NCBI GenBank assembly: GCA_033964015.1
Contig: CM066913.1
Location: forward strand, 32,067,577-32,131,576
Origin: Scolanthus callimorphus
Lineage: Eukaryota; Cnidaria; Anthozoa; Actiniaria; Edwardsiidae
Direction of reading: 5' to 3'
Length of the DNA stretch: 64,000 nucleotides
The notes below the pieces were generated by a model, which saw nothing but the letters and a program-made list of their open reading frames with translations, was not told the DNA's origin and did not search any database. Of the stretch, positions 44,217-55,302 are shown piece after piece. The translations under genes and the position numbers were made by a program. The stretch's first letter is position 1. Every line of letters begins with the position of its first letter.

Positions 44217-46109
44217 TTACAGTTCCTCTTGAACATTTATGGTCTTAAAGTTTTTAGTGATACCAGCATTTATATGCTGTTCAATAGTGCTTTCCAGGTG
44301 CCTTGGATTATAAGCCTGATTCCAGTATTTAACCACAAACCCTCCTCTGTTCAAAAGAAATTTATTAAAATTCCAGACAGGAGCATGTCCACTGCTTTCA
44401 TATAGGAACTTATAGATGGGATGTGCTGTGTCTCCAAGGACAGCGATCTTTGAGAACAAGTCATAGTTTAGACCATAGTTATCCACAACAAACCGGTAAA
44501 TTCCACTATTTCTCTTTGGCTCTTGCTTGCCGAACTGGTTGCATGGAAATGCCAGAATAACAAGGTCGTCAGGGTATTTGTCTTGCAATTCCACAAGCTC
44601 TCTGTAGTTTATGTCTGTATAACCACACTCACTTGCAACGTTGACGATCAGCACCACCTAATTTGTTTTGAGAAAGGTGACACTTTGTAGGTAAGGAGAG
44701 GCTTGTTAATATCCAAAAAAAAATCCCCATACCCAGGAAATTTGAAAAAATGATAAGCATCTCATTTCCCATACAAATAATCACTTCATGAAGAAGTTCC
44801 AGGGGTATGTTTTTTTCTAAAAGCACCATTTCCAAGTCTGATGTAAATAATAATTGGAGAGCAAAAAGGAAAATAAATCTATCTATCTATCTAATGGAAG
44901 CAGTTCTTTCTAGTTCTTTGCCAACGTGTCAATCAATGGGCTTTGTAACGGGAGCAAAAACTAATTCTAATGGGGTACACAGTCAAGCTCCAGGGCTTAG
45001 CCAGGATTTGAGAAAAGGGGGGTCACATCTGTACAAATGTATGGTCCCCTCTCCAGCTTACCGATATTTTTCTTAATGTTTACTGTATTTTTCTTCTAAA
45101 AAGGGGGGTCACATGCACCCTGGGCTCAAGGGAATTTGTAAACAGTATTGCATTTTTTATGCATTGATATTTATTTGTATTTTATTTAGTTTTTCTCAGC
45201 GGGGAAAAATTCGACTGTTCTTTTTTTCTCTTTTGACCTTATCGCGCGATCAGAATAGGTGTCCGGTAGCGGCCAGTAATGATTGATACGAGCAAGACAG
45301 AGCGGAAATGACCAAAAATGAAATGTCTAACTTCGCCATATTTAAATATATAAGCTCAAGATTTCGTATACAAAGAGTTTCTATGACCAAAAGCATAATT
45401 CCAAATTTTCAAGAAATTTGAAGAATATGAATTTTAGATATGATTGAACAAAGTTTGCAGAATTCCTGATCAAAGTACCAATTCTCCTATAAAATGGCAC
45501 AGAAACCAAAGTTTAAAGCCTAATATCTCAGAGACGGATCCATTAGAAAAAAGTCATTTTTGATATTTTGTTTCTAATAAGACAAGGAGTCTGTATGCAA
45601 AAAATCAAGCTTTTCTGAGTTAACCTGACCTTATTATTTGAAATTTAGTGATCTAAACAGGTCATTTCCGCTCTGTCTACGAGCAAAGAAAAATAATCTC
45701 GAGCTTCAGTCAGCAGTAGCGGGTACTGGTTTTGCTTCGTTACAAAGCCCATTGATTGACACGTTGGCAAAGAACCAGAAAGAACTGCTTCATTTGGAAG
45801 AGCACAAAAGAAACTACAACTGTCTTGGATTCGTGCGTCATACCACGAGTTTATCAGCTGGTAATAATGTTGACTGGTAACATTCGCAAGGTTGAACATG
45901 AGGAGAAGGACAAATTCCTTTGCAGGGCTATCTTAATATCCGTGCGGGATTTCACGCAACATGCATCTTACCTTGCCGCGATATTTTTCCATGGAAACTT
46001 CATTTCCCTTGATGTCATTAGCAGTGAGTGAGTAGAACTCTGAACATGAAGCTATATGCAGGGTTAGGATCCCTGCTATCACAAATAATTGGAAAATAAT
46101 CCGCACCAT
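44217..46109 (-). CDS. GPX7: Glutathione peroxidase of the GPX7/GPX8 (ER thiol peroxidase) type, two exons
   Basis: Exon 1 is 46109-45972 and exon 2 is 44657-44217 (stop included). The junction reads RGK/VVLIVNVASECGYTD in phase (aag/gtaaga donor, ttag/gtg acceptor). The product is 192 residues, normal for GPX7/8. A signal peptide (VRIIFQLFVIAGILTLHIASC) is followed by FYSLTANDIKGNEVSM and NVASECGYTD. The peroxidatic residue is Cys rather than selenocysteine, in the GPX7-like context ASEC-x-TD; AFPCNQFG and WNFNKFLL follow. The C-terminus QEEL resembles the KDEL/EDL-type ER-retrieval ends of GPX7/8. Family role: peroxide-dependent oxidation of protein disulfide isomerase in the ER. An upstream in-frame ATG exists at 46178, but starting at 46109 puts the signal peptide at the N-terminus. 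GPX7 and GPX8 are not separable by eye. Confidence 0.92.
44658..45971. other. Intron of the GPX-like gene, filled with nested inverted-repeat elements
   Basis: An outer pair of ~57-bp inverted repeats (44893-44950 and 45738-45794; aatggaagcagttctttc and its inverse) encloses about 900 bp. Inside it a second pair (45290-45313 and 45659-45682, gacagagcggaaatgacc) encloses about 395 bp, so one element sits inside another. An (atct)n microsatellite at 44877-44893 abuts the outer left end. Confidence 0.75.
44893..45794. mobile_element. ~900-bp non-autonomous TIR element containing a second one
   Basis: Terminal inverted repeats of about 57 bp, nearly identical apart from one or two bases. There is no internal transposase; the interior phrase aaaaggggggtcacatgcaccc at 45097 duplicates 45017. 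The nested second element is described under the intron entry. Confidence 0.75.
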
Positions 46110-46403
46110 TTTCCTTCTGTCTTTTGTCGAAATGAAATCGATCTCCCAAAAATTCGAACGCCGCCGAGAAGATAACATAAACGGTTAGGAGACTGAGTAC
46201 TAGAGCGCATTGCTATAGAAACCACGATGGAGTTTCCCATGTAGTTTCGATTGACCAATCATATTTGAGTTTATTTATTCTGACCAATCAGAAGCCTCCA
46301 TTGAGGAAAGCCAGCTGAGAGAGCGCGTCTTTCGAAGCTATGAATGAAAATTCACTGAAAACTCGATGCCGTAGAAAGAATTGTCCAACAAAATCTCAAA
46401 AAT
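46110..46403. promoter_or_regulatory. Shared (bidirectional) promoter of the GPX7-like gene and CDC20
   Basis: The two start codons face away from each other across 294 bp. Two CCAAT boxes (46255-46259 and 46284-46288, both as gaccaatca) lie 29 bp apart and face CDC20. In animals, paired CCAAT boxes about 30 bp apart are typical NF-Y sites of G2/M genes, CDC20 among them. A tttcgaa word at 46331 is CHR-like but not exact. No TATA box. Confidence 0.65.
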
Positions 46404-49400
46404 ATGTCGCATTTTAGCTTCGAATCCGAGGTGAATGATCTTCTAAAGCTTGATTCAGGAATGACGAAAGGCCCGATGCAAAGATGGCAGCGAAAAGCGA
46501 ACTCTAACCGACCGCAAACATCGCCTCTTCGAAACTCATCTCGCCTAAACACAAGCTGCAAGACGCCTTCGAAGACGCCAAAATCTGGAACGAAAACTCC
46601 TCGCAATCCAAAGACTCCCAAGACTCCATCCGAAGACAGATTCATTGCTAGTAGGAGCAGTATGAACTTTGAGGCGAATTACTTCAAAATGGTGAAACGA
46701 GAGAAAGAAGACGAAGAGAACGAAGAGATGAGTCCGAGCAAGCAAGACTACCAGAAGAACATGGCCGAAAGCTTGAACGGCAGTGAAATGAACGCTCGTA
46801 TCCTCGCTTACAAAAGCAAAGCTCCCACACCTAGAGACGGTAAACCATTTGATTCTTATGTTTATTGTTTTCTGCTGTCTACCTATGTGTCCTTTCAGCT
46901 GCTTTTGTGAAAAGTTACCGCATCGCACGAATTCACCGAAAATCAATCGGCCTTGACTATTTGTCGGAATCTATTTCGTTTGAACAGCACGCGTGAAGCA
47001 ATGGAGCAGGCAAAACGCGTTTGATGTTATTGTTTTACAAAGCTTATCAATTGAATATTCACGTTCATTATTTCCTGATCTTTTTTAGGCTACATGAATG
47101 ACTTACGAGTGCTTTATAGTCAGACCAAAACCACCTCCACGACGAAGAAGAACGCACGCCATATTCCACAAGTTCCGGAGCGGATTCTAGACGCGCCGGA
47201 CCTTATCGACGACTACTGTAAGTTTTCGATTCTTTCTGCTTTGAAAGCTAAAGCGACAAATGGCCAGTTTTCTAATCTGAATCTGTAATAAAATAATTTT
47301 CATGGTGCATTAATTTTTATAAAAATTACGTGGATCACGTTCAACCAAAGGTTTTTTGTGTTTTTGGCCGACAACAAGTATTTCGTTTACCGGTAACACG
47401 TTTTTTTTCCTCCTCAATTCAATTGAATTTTATTTCCGCCACATTTTTACAGATTTTTTTTTCTCCTATGTAGTACCAGTTTGTAAGCAGGGCCAGTTAT
47501 TCTTGCTTAATACATACAAACTTGCCTCAACTTCTACAGCATCATTCAAAGCAACCACTACACTAGCAAGGATAGAGCCAGGAATGATATTCTGAATTTC
47601 TGACAATCCTTTTCACAGATCTGAATCTCCTAGACTGGAGCTGCAATAACCACCTAGCAGTAGCTCTGAGTGGTTTTGTCTACCTGTGGAATGCTAGTAG
47701 TGGTGATATTGTTCAGCTGTGCAAAATGGATTCCCCAGACACCTATGTCGGTTCTGTTGCCTGGATCAAGGAGGGAAACTACCTTGCTATAGGGACCAGT
47801 GAAGGCACTGTCCAGGTGAGTATAGGGCAGATTTCATATGACTGGGAAAAGTGCTGCAAAAAAATTGTGCCTATGCTACAAAGTTCTACGCAACTTAATT
47901 CCATAACAGCAGGCCAGGTTCTGTGATGAGACAGTACCATGCTATTTTAATAAAAATGCCTGTTCCAATAACTCTGCAGTATCCAGTGCACTTCCAATTC
48001 CAAAAATAATTGATCCAATTACATGTAACTTTAATATCCTTAAACTAAAATATGTAATATAACTTGTATACTTACCCTACTAACTCTAATTAATGCAAAT
48101 AACACTCCATGCAGTATCCTTTCACATCAGCCCCTAACGACAGTGCCCTCCTATACACAGCAAGAAAGTAGCTGAGATCCTGGCCAGACTTGAATGATAT
48201 ATATTATTCAATGTGTGTGTTATCACAGTTATGGGATGTAGAGAGCCAGAAAAGAATACGCAACATGTCAGGCCATCCTGCGAGAGTTGGAGCGCTATCC
48301 TGGAACTCCTTTATCATTTCAAGGTATGGGAATGAAATATTTTCTTGCATATAATAAGTCCATGATCTGTGTTTTCAAAAAATAAGACACATACGGTATC
48401 TGATAGACCTATTCAGGACTAAGGCTAAAAATCAGCATGTCATACCTACTCGTGCCTTGGGAGAAATGTCATGCCTTAAACACTATATAAAGGAGTAACT
48501 GGTAATAGGCTGTTACAAAAAAAATAGAATGTCATACCCCTATCGAGGAACTCTAACTTTTTAAAAATTGCTCACCACTGTGGAAATTCCAGTCTCCTGT
48601 ACACCCCCTGTGGAAATTTGAAGCAATTTTTGGAAAAATCTAAACTTCGGTTTTCAAGACTGGTAAAAAATAAAACAAAATTGTGACAAAATTGGCTGGT
48701 CTACTCACAAGGTTAAGTGGATTCCAGTTATTAGTGGTTTAAGTGTTAATTTCTCTATGCCAGGCTGTTTTAGTTGCTTGACTTCAAACAAACTTTTATC
48801 AAAATTTACCAAATACCTTTTGTTTTACAGTGGATGTCGTAGTGGAAAGATACACCACCATGATGTAAGAGCTGCCGAGCACCATGTAGCGACACTAGAC
48901 AATCACTCCCAGGAAGTCTGTGGTCTCAAGTGGTCCCCAGATGGCAAGTACCTGGCCAGCGGTGGCAATGACAACCTACTCAATATCTGGGATGCCAATA
49001 TCAGCGCGTCTGGAATCTCCAGTACTTCGCTCTTCTGTTTATCGCAGCACCAGGCTGCTGTCAAGGTTAGATATAGATCTAAAGTTAAACGTCCTATTTC
49101 CTGGCCACAGAAAGTCTTCTTGGGAGTTTTCACACGGTTTTTTGCTTGGTTGGCGTGCATTGTCAATAATTCGTCGAAAAATCGCCAAGCTTCAGGGTTG
49201 AACGAGAATTATGGTAATAATCACGTGGTACAAAATAACTCATCAGATGCTCAAAAGGTGATCACGCGATATCGATCAATTTGAAACCGCCGGCGGGCTG
49301 AAAAAGCGAGAGGTGCACATTTAACGGTGCACTGGGAAGAGTAGTATATTTGGTCAACTTGCAACTTAAGTATAGGCTGTAATTATGGTAGAAAAACAAT

Positions 49401-50566
49401 ATTTAATAATGTAATCGCTTTTTCACAGGCGTTGGACTGGTGCCCGTTCCAGCGTAATGTACTTGCTAGTGGTGGTGGTACCGCAGACAGAAGTATCAAG
49501 TTCTGGAACGCTTCTACTGGTGTTTGCCTCAACAGCGTCGATACCAAATCCCAGGTAACTAATAAAACTAGTGACCTTACAGCCGATTGCGTTTGAGCGT
49601 TTTACCCTAACAGTTCGCACGTTATGTTTGAACGTTTGAAAGTTGCGTTTCTAGGATGAAACGAGACGTTCTATGGCGAACCAAAGAGTTCTGTTCTCTC
49701 TGATTGGTCAGTGAAAAATACACATGGCGGTTGCCCTTGGAAACGTCCGACTTTTATCTCACAACGCAACTTTCAAACGTCCAAACGTAACGTGCGAACT
49801 GTTAGGGTAAAACGCTCAAACGCAATCGGCTGTAACATGAATCATGAATTTTGTAACGAAATCAGAAGCGCATTACAGTTAAAAGACCCTGTGTCCAATG
49901 AGTGTGACAATGTTGGGATTTGTTTGTTGTGTTTATCTCATACGGTAAAAAAATAGAAATAACACGTGTATTGGCGGACTTGCGCCTTCGGCACTCGCTC
50001 GGCGTTCGTCTGGGACTCTTCGCGCTTCTCTGCGGGACGCGCCAAAAAAAGGGCGGCAGCACTCTAGTTTGATGCTCTTTTTATACCGTCGGTTGCATCT
50101 ACCCGTCTACACAAAAAAACAAAATCAGTTGCTTTACTTCTTCCTGACCAGAAAGACTATAAAGCAGCCAGAATATAAGCTTTTTTTCAATTATTGTTCT
50201 TGACTTGAATATTGTGACAAAAACGTTCAAGTTTTTCCAAAACATTAAAGTTTCGTCTCTCTTGCATTGTAGGTGTGTTCTATTATATGGTCCAAAGAGT
50301 ACAAGGAGCTCATTTCCAGTCACGGTTACGCCCAGAACCAGCTGACGATCTGGAAATACCCAACCATGACCAAGACCACCGAGCTGACTGGACACTCGTG
50401 TCGAGTACTCCACATGGCGATGAGTCCAGACGGCCAGACAGTCGTGTCAGCCGCCGCGGACGAGACGCTCAGGTTGTGGAAGTGTTTCACCAAAGATCCC
50501 CTGAAAAAGAAGTCCAAACCCTCTTCTTCTAGCTCAAGTGCAATCATCAGACAAGGAATCCGGTAG
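46404..50566 (+). CDS. CDC20: CDC20 (Fizzy), APC/C co-activator, seven exons, complete
   Basis: Exons: 46404-46839, 47089-47217, 47619-47815, 48229-48323, 48831-49065, 49429-49554 and 50273-50566. All are GT-AG, phases join, 1512 nt = 503 residues (human 499). The N-terminus [14 protein letters not shown] and PMQRWQRKA match CDC20. The C-box is DRFIASR (78-84). The region before it is TP-rich (probable CDK sites). A Mad2-binding-like segment is ARILAYKSK. The seven-bladed WD40 propeller has the CDC20 hallmarks [41 protein letters not shown] and [10 protein letters not shown]. The C-terminal IR tail (QGIR) docks on the APC/C. It activates the APC/C toward cyclin B and securin and is the target of the spindle checkpoint. 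A mammalian-type KEN box is not visible where human CDC20 has one. The gene is head to head with the peroxidase. Confidence 0.97.
47392..49928 (+). repeat. Parent copy of the CDC20 partial tandem duplication
   Basis: From ggtaacacgttttttttcctcct (intron 2) to gacaatgttgggatttgttt (intron 6). It matches 52413-54892 throughout exons 3-6 and their introns. It carries a 253-bp MITE at 49580-49832 and about 50 bp near 47416-47465 that the other copy lacks. Confidence 0.9.
49580..49832. mobile_element. 253-bp MITE, TA target duplication, in CDC20 intron 6 (copy 2)
   Basis: Ends cagccgattgcgtttgagcg and cgctcaaacgcaatcggctg, flanked by TA on each side (49578-49579 and 49833-49834). The downstream CDC20 duplicate lacks the element at the equivalent site (about 54797). 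TA duplication fits the Tc1/mariner group by convention. Confidence 0.9.
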
Positions 50567-52225
50567 TTGAGAACAATGGTATATTTTAAATAGTCTTCAA
50601 AAATATGTTTTATCGAAATTATGAAAATTTAAACGGTTATTGGGTGTTGCGCCTCTTTTTAGGGTTCCCGGTTGAGAACCTTTGAAATGTTTACAGGATT
50701 GTGAAAACAAGGGTATTTATAAAAGATATCCAAGGTCTGGATAGCTATGCTACCAATACTAGAATGCGAATGATAGCGTCGCTTTTACGCCTAATCCAAA
50801 CGATGATCTTAGTCATGAGCCAAAAGTAAACATAGCTGGGCGTTTGGACTAGGCCTAAGGAGCTGCAATGGAATAAAGTCAGAGCTGGAAATGTGTTTGA
50901 ATTCTTACTTGATTGGACATGTCAATTAAATTTGTTTTCTTGGCTGTCTCTACTGGAAAGTTGGCCAGACATATGCGAAAATTGATCGGACATTTGGCGA
51001 TTTTGATCGAACAATGTCCGATGACCGGCAGTGATTTCCAGCTCTGAAATTGTACTCTCTATACGACCTATAAAATGTCCTCAACAGGTTGAGAATGAAT
51101 AATATTCATCCCATAGGATAAGGTATAATTTCTTTTGGGTGACAACAGAGATATAATAGGTATATTTAATTTTCATTTTATGGGAAAAGTTATTTTCAAG
51201 TGTTTGCGGAAACATGAATCATTGTGAATTAAAAAATTATGGGCATTTTAAAAGCGGAACACAAAAAGGCAAATGACGATTAACGCCAAAAGTAGAATAA
51301 TTTCATGTTTCAATCCTTCGTAGTTAGGTGACTGCGGTTTTCATAACTCTGCGAACTCCGAAGCAACAGTCGAGTTTTAGCAGCTTCAGGACGATCGCAA
51401 TTGTAATTGGCACTTAGCAGCCACAAATATCACTTAGACCACTTAGATGTGTGACTCAGGGAACGCTTTGAAAACACAATCAAGTAGTTGTGAACTTCGC
51501 AGAATTATAAAACCGCCGTAAAGCGTTATCATTCCAACGTTTTGTGAACATGCTGAGATGTAGGTTTTGTAGCAGAGCTTGAGTTTAGTGCCGATCATCG
51601 GACATCACAAATGTCCGGCCAAAATTCACTATGATATGGCCTGTCAAGGTCTATCGAAATGCTCGGGTTTTTTTTTTCGGGGTTTTTTTTTTCAGTTTTC
51701 AATCAAATAAGAACGTGTTAATTTTCAAATACGTCTGATCAATGTATAGACGTCTGATAGTCAGATCAAGTAGAATAACCATTTCCAGCTCTGTGTAGCA
51801 TCCGAAAAAGGTGTATAATGTGGAAGGCTTGGTAGATTAAAGTGGAAAACATCACAAGACCATCAATTCAACGATTGTAAATAATTGTAAATAGCATTTC
51901 TCATTATTGAGTTTCTAAAGGTTATCCATCGTTGAAATATTGTTTGAAATGTACATATTAAAACTTTATTAGGTGGCAATAAAAATATTATGATCTGGAC
52001 GTACTTTTCTCGTTATTTTGCGCGAGTACCTGAGTACATGCCAGAGAAATCTATTACCGGCTTGGAGGACCGAATTGTGAAATTCCGTAACGGAGCTCTT
52101 GAAAATTATTGACCAATGGGCAGGGTCAGTTCAAGACCGAACTTGAACTTTATTGATTTACCACTGTATGCATTGCTACGCGACCTCAAAATTCGATGTT
52201 GCGATGGGCGATAAAAAATAACCCT
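50567..52225. other. CDC20 3' flank and unique spacer
   Basis: Contains the CDC20 3' UTR and unassigned sequence. A tatttaaa lies near 50582. At 51961-51985, ttaaaactttattaggtgg then caataaaaatatt is a possible polyadenylation area but lies 1.4 kb downstream. T-rich tracts occur near 51668-51692. No other gene is seen. Confidence 0.4.
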
Positions 52226-52355
52226 GGGGAATAGTAAGGAACGAACTTGGATTGTTCAGGACTCGTGCCTGTGATTGGTCGACCCCCCGAGGTCGACCGA
52301 TCACAGGTCGGCATAGATTTCGAATTTTGACCAAGTTCGTTCCTTACTGTTCCCC
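52226..52355. mobile_element. 130-bp fold-back MITE
   Basis: ggggaatagtaaggaacgaa then cttgg is mirrored by ccaagttcgttccttactg then ttcccc. The middle (tgtgattggtcgacc / ggtcgaccgatcaca) is also inverted, so almost the whole element folds on itself. Confidence 0.85.
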
Positions 52356-52412
52356 ACGAGCCTTTTTTCTCGTGAGTGAAAACGTTAGAGGAAAAATCGC
52401 CTGGGTCTCCGA

Positions 52413-54892
52413 GGTAACACGTTTTTTTTCCTCCTATGTAGTACCAGTTTGTAAGCAGGGCCAGTTATTCTTGCTTAAAGGGGCACTCGCACACTTAATA
52501 TTCGTCCACCGTGGACTTAAAATAAGCAAAATTGTATCCGTGAAAACATATGTAATTACATTTGCTCGTAGTAATCAAAATAATCCTCCAGATTAATAGA
52601 CAAACCTTTCAAGTGTTAGACAAATGCAATTCTAGGTTGTTTTGACCTGTTATCAAGAGGATGGAATTGGATTGCGATTTGAGCTATTTTCTTTTCAGAG
52701 AAGTGGCCAGCAAGCGTGCGAGAGCCCCTTTAATACATACAAACTTGCCTCAACTTCTACAGCAACATTCAAAGGGATTCAAAGCAACCACTACACTAGA
52801 AGGATAGAGCCAGGAATGATATTCTGAATTTCTGACAATCCTTTTCACAGATCTAAATCTCCTAGACTGGAGCTGCAATAACCACCTAGCAGTAGCTCTG
52901 AGTGGTTTTGTCTACCTGTGGAATGCTAGTAGTGGTGATATTGTTCAGCTGTGCAAAATGGACTCCCCAGACACCTATGTCGGTTCTGTTGCCTGGATCA
53001 AGGAGGGAAACTACCTTGCTATAGGGACCAGTGAAGGCACTGTCCAGGTGAGTATAGGGCAGATTTCATATGACTGGGAAAAGTGCTGCAAAAAAATTGT
53101 GCTATGCTACAAAGTTCTACGCAATTTAATTCCATAACAGCAGGCCTGTTTCTGTGCTGCGACAGTACCATGCTATTTTAATAAAAATGCCTGTTCCAAT
53201 AACTCTGCAGTATCCAGTGCACTTCCAATTCCAAAAATGCCTGATCCAATTACATGTAACTTTAATATCCTTAAACTAAAATATGTAATATAACTTGTAT
53301 ACTTACCCTACTAACTCTAATGCAAATAACACTCCATGCAGTATCCTTTCATATCAGCCCCTAACGACAGTGCCCTCCTATACACAGCAAGAAAATAGCT
53401 GAGATCCTGGCCAGACTTGAATGATTTATATTATTCATGTGTGTGTTATCACAGTTATGGGATGTAGAGAGCCAGAAAAGAATTCGCAACATGTCAGGCC
53501 ATCCTGCAAGAGTTGGAGCGCTATCCTGGAACTCCTTTATCATTTCAAGGTATGGGAATGAAATATTTTCTTGCATATAATAAGTCCATGATCTGTGTTT
53601 TCAAAAAATAAGATACATACGGTGTCTGATAGACCTATCACAGGACTAAGGCTAAAAATCAGCATGTCATACCTACTCGTGCCTTGGAAGAAATGTCACG
53701 CCTTACACTATATAAAAGGAGTAACTGGTAATAGGCTGTTACAAAAAAATAGCATGTCATACCCCCTATCGAGGAACTCCAAATTTTTAAAAATTGCTCA
53801 CCACTTGGAAATTCCAGTCTCCTGTACACCCCCTGTGGAAATTTGAAGCAACCCCATGGCCTGTGGAAATTGCTCAATCTCTGTGGGCCTGTGGAAATTC
53901 TGGTGTAAAATGAATGGGAAAAAATTTTGGAAAAATCTAAACTTCGGTTTTCTAGACTGGTAAAAAAATAAAACAAAATTGTGACAAATTGGCTGATCTA
54001 CTCACAAGGTTAAGTTGATTTGCCAGGCTGTTTCAGTTGCTTGACTTCAAACAAACTTTTATCAAAATTTACCAAATACCTTTGTTTTACAGTGGATGTC
54101 GTAGTGGAAAGATACACCACCATGATGTAAGAGCTGCCGAGCACCATGTAGCGACACTAGACAATCACTCCCAGGAAGTCTGTGGTCTCAAGTGGTCCCT
54201 GGATGGCAAGTACCTGGCCAGCGGTGGCAATGACAACCTACTCAATATCTGGGATGCCAATATCAGCGCGTCTGGAATCTCCAGTACTTCGCTCTTCTGT
54301 TTATCGCAGCACCAGGCTGCTGTCAAGGTTAGATATAGATCTAAAGTTAAACTTCCTATTTCCTGACCACAGAAAGTCTTCTTGGGAGTTTCCACGCGGT
54401 TTTTTTTGCTTGGTTGGCGTGCGTTGTCAATAATTCGTCGTAAAATCGCCAAGCTTTAGGGTTGAACGAGAATTATGGTAGTAATCACGTGGTACAAAAC
54501 AACTCATCAGATGCTCAAAAGGTGAAACCGCCGGCGGGCTGAAAAAGCGAGAGGTGCACATTTAACGGTGCACTGGTCAACTTGCAACTTAAGTATAGGC
54601 TGTAATTATGGTAGAAAAACAATATTTAATAATGTAATCGCTTTTTCACAGGCGTTGGACTGGTGCCCGTTCCAGCGTAATGTACTTGCTAGTGGTGGTG
54701 GTACCGCAGACAGAAGTATCAAGTTCTGGAACGCTTCTACTGGTGTTTGCCTCAACAGCGTCGATACCAAATCCCAGGTAACTAATAAAACAAGTGACCT
54801 TACCTATCATGAATTTTGTGACGAAATCAGAAGCGCTTACAGTTAAAAGACTCTGTGTCCAATGAGTGTGACAATGTTGGGATTTGTTTGTT
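52413..54892 (+). pseudogene. Partial tandem duplicate of CDC20 (exons 3-6 only)
   Basis: Exon equivalents are 52851-53047, 53455-53549, 54093-54327 and 54652-54777, with lengths identical to the parent (197, 95, 235 and 126 nt) and all splice sites kept. I count six base differences over 653 exon bases. Four are silent; a CCA to CTG two-base change gives one replacement, W-S-P-D to W-S-L-D. Exons 1, 2 and 7 are absent, so it has no start, no C-box and no IR tail. It lies downstream of the parent's stop codon and is unlikely to be expressed as a protein. Recent origin, or an assembly or haplotype artefact, both fit. Confidence 0.9.
52479..52729. mobile_element. 251-bp MITE with TTAA target duplication (piggyBac-like)
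   Basis: Ends aggggcactcgcacactta and (inverse complement of the right end) aggggctctcgcacgcttg. It is flanked by TTAA on both sides (52475-52478 and 52730-52733). The parent CDC20 copy has a single TTAA at the matching spot (47517-47520). TTAA duplication is the hallmark of piggyBac-type transposition. Confidence 0.9.
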
Positions 54893-55302
54893 CACGGGCA
54901 CACAACGGAGCTGTTCCTCAAAAAAGCTGTTCCTCACCCCCTTTCGCTGCTGGCTGGCAAATATTTATCGCGATCTCTTGCTGGCTGGCAAAAAATCATC
55001 GCCTCCAGTTCCTGGCAAAAATTTTAACTTCTCGCCTTTGCTGGGAAACAAGTTGCTCATGGATGTTGAAAAACTAACTTTTTTCCTTCACGTCTGCTTG
55101 AAAATAAAATTTTATTGCACATTTCGCGCATTTTCTTACTGTTTTTGCTTGCAAAACTGCAAAATCGCTTGAAAGCCCACAGGGAACCCGTTTCATCACA
55201 GGAATACCGCTGGACGGTTGTCTGATTACAAGGGGCGCATTCTGGCGCCAAAATAAAACCGTTCAACTTCAAAGGGAAGCTCTAAGCTCGCTGAAAGTAA
55301 GT

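Noticed and set aside
46110..46178. Upstream ATG (46178) as the peroxidase start
   Set aside because: It would place charged residues before the signal peptide; the ATG at 46109 gives a normal ER signal sequence and family length.
48757..49284. 175-codon ORF at 48757-49284 as a separate gene
   Set aside because: It is CDC20 exon 5 read through into both neighbouring introns; the splice sites at 48831 and 49065 fit the family exactly.
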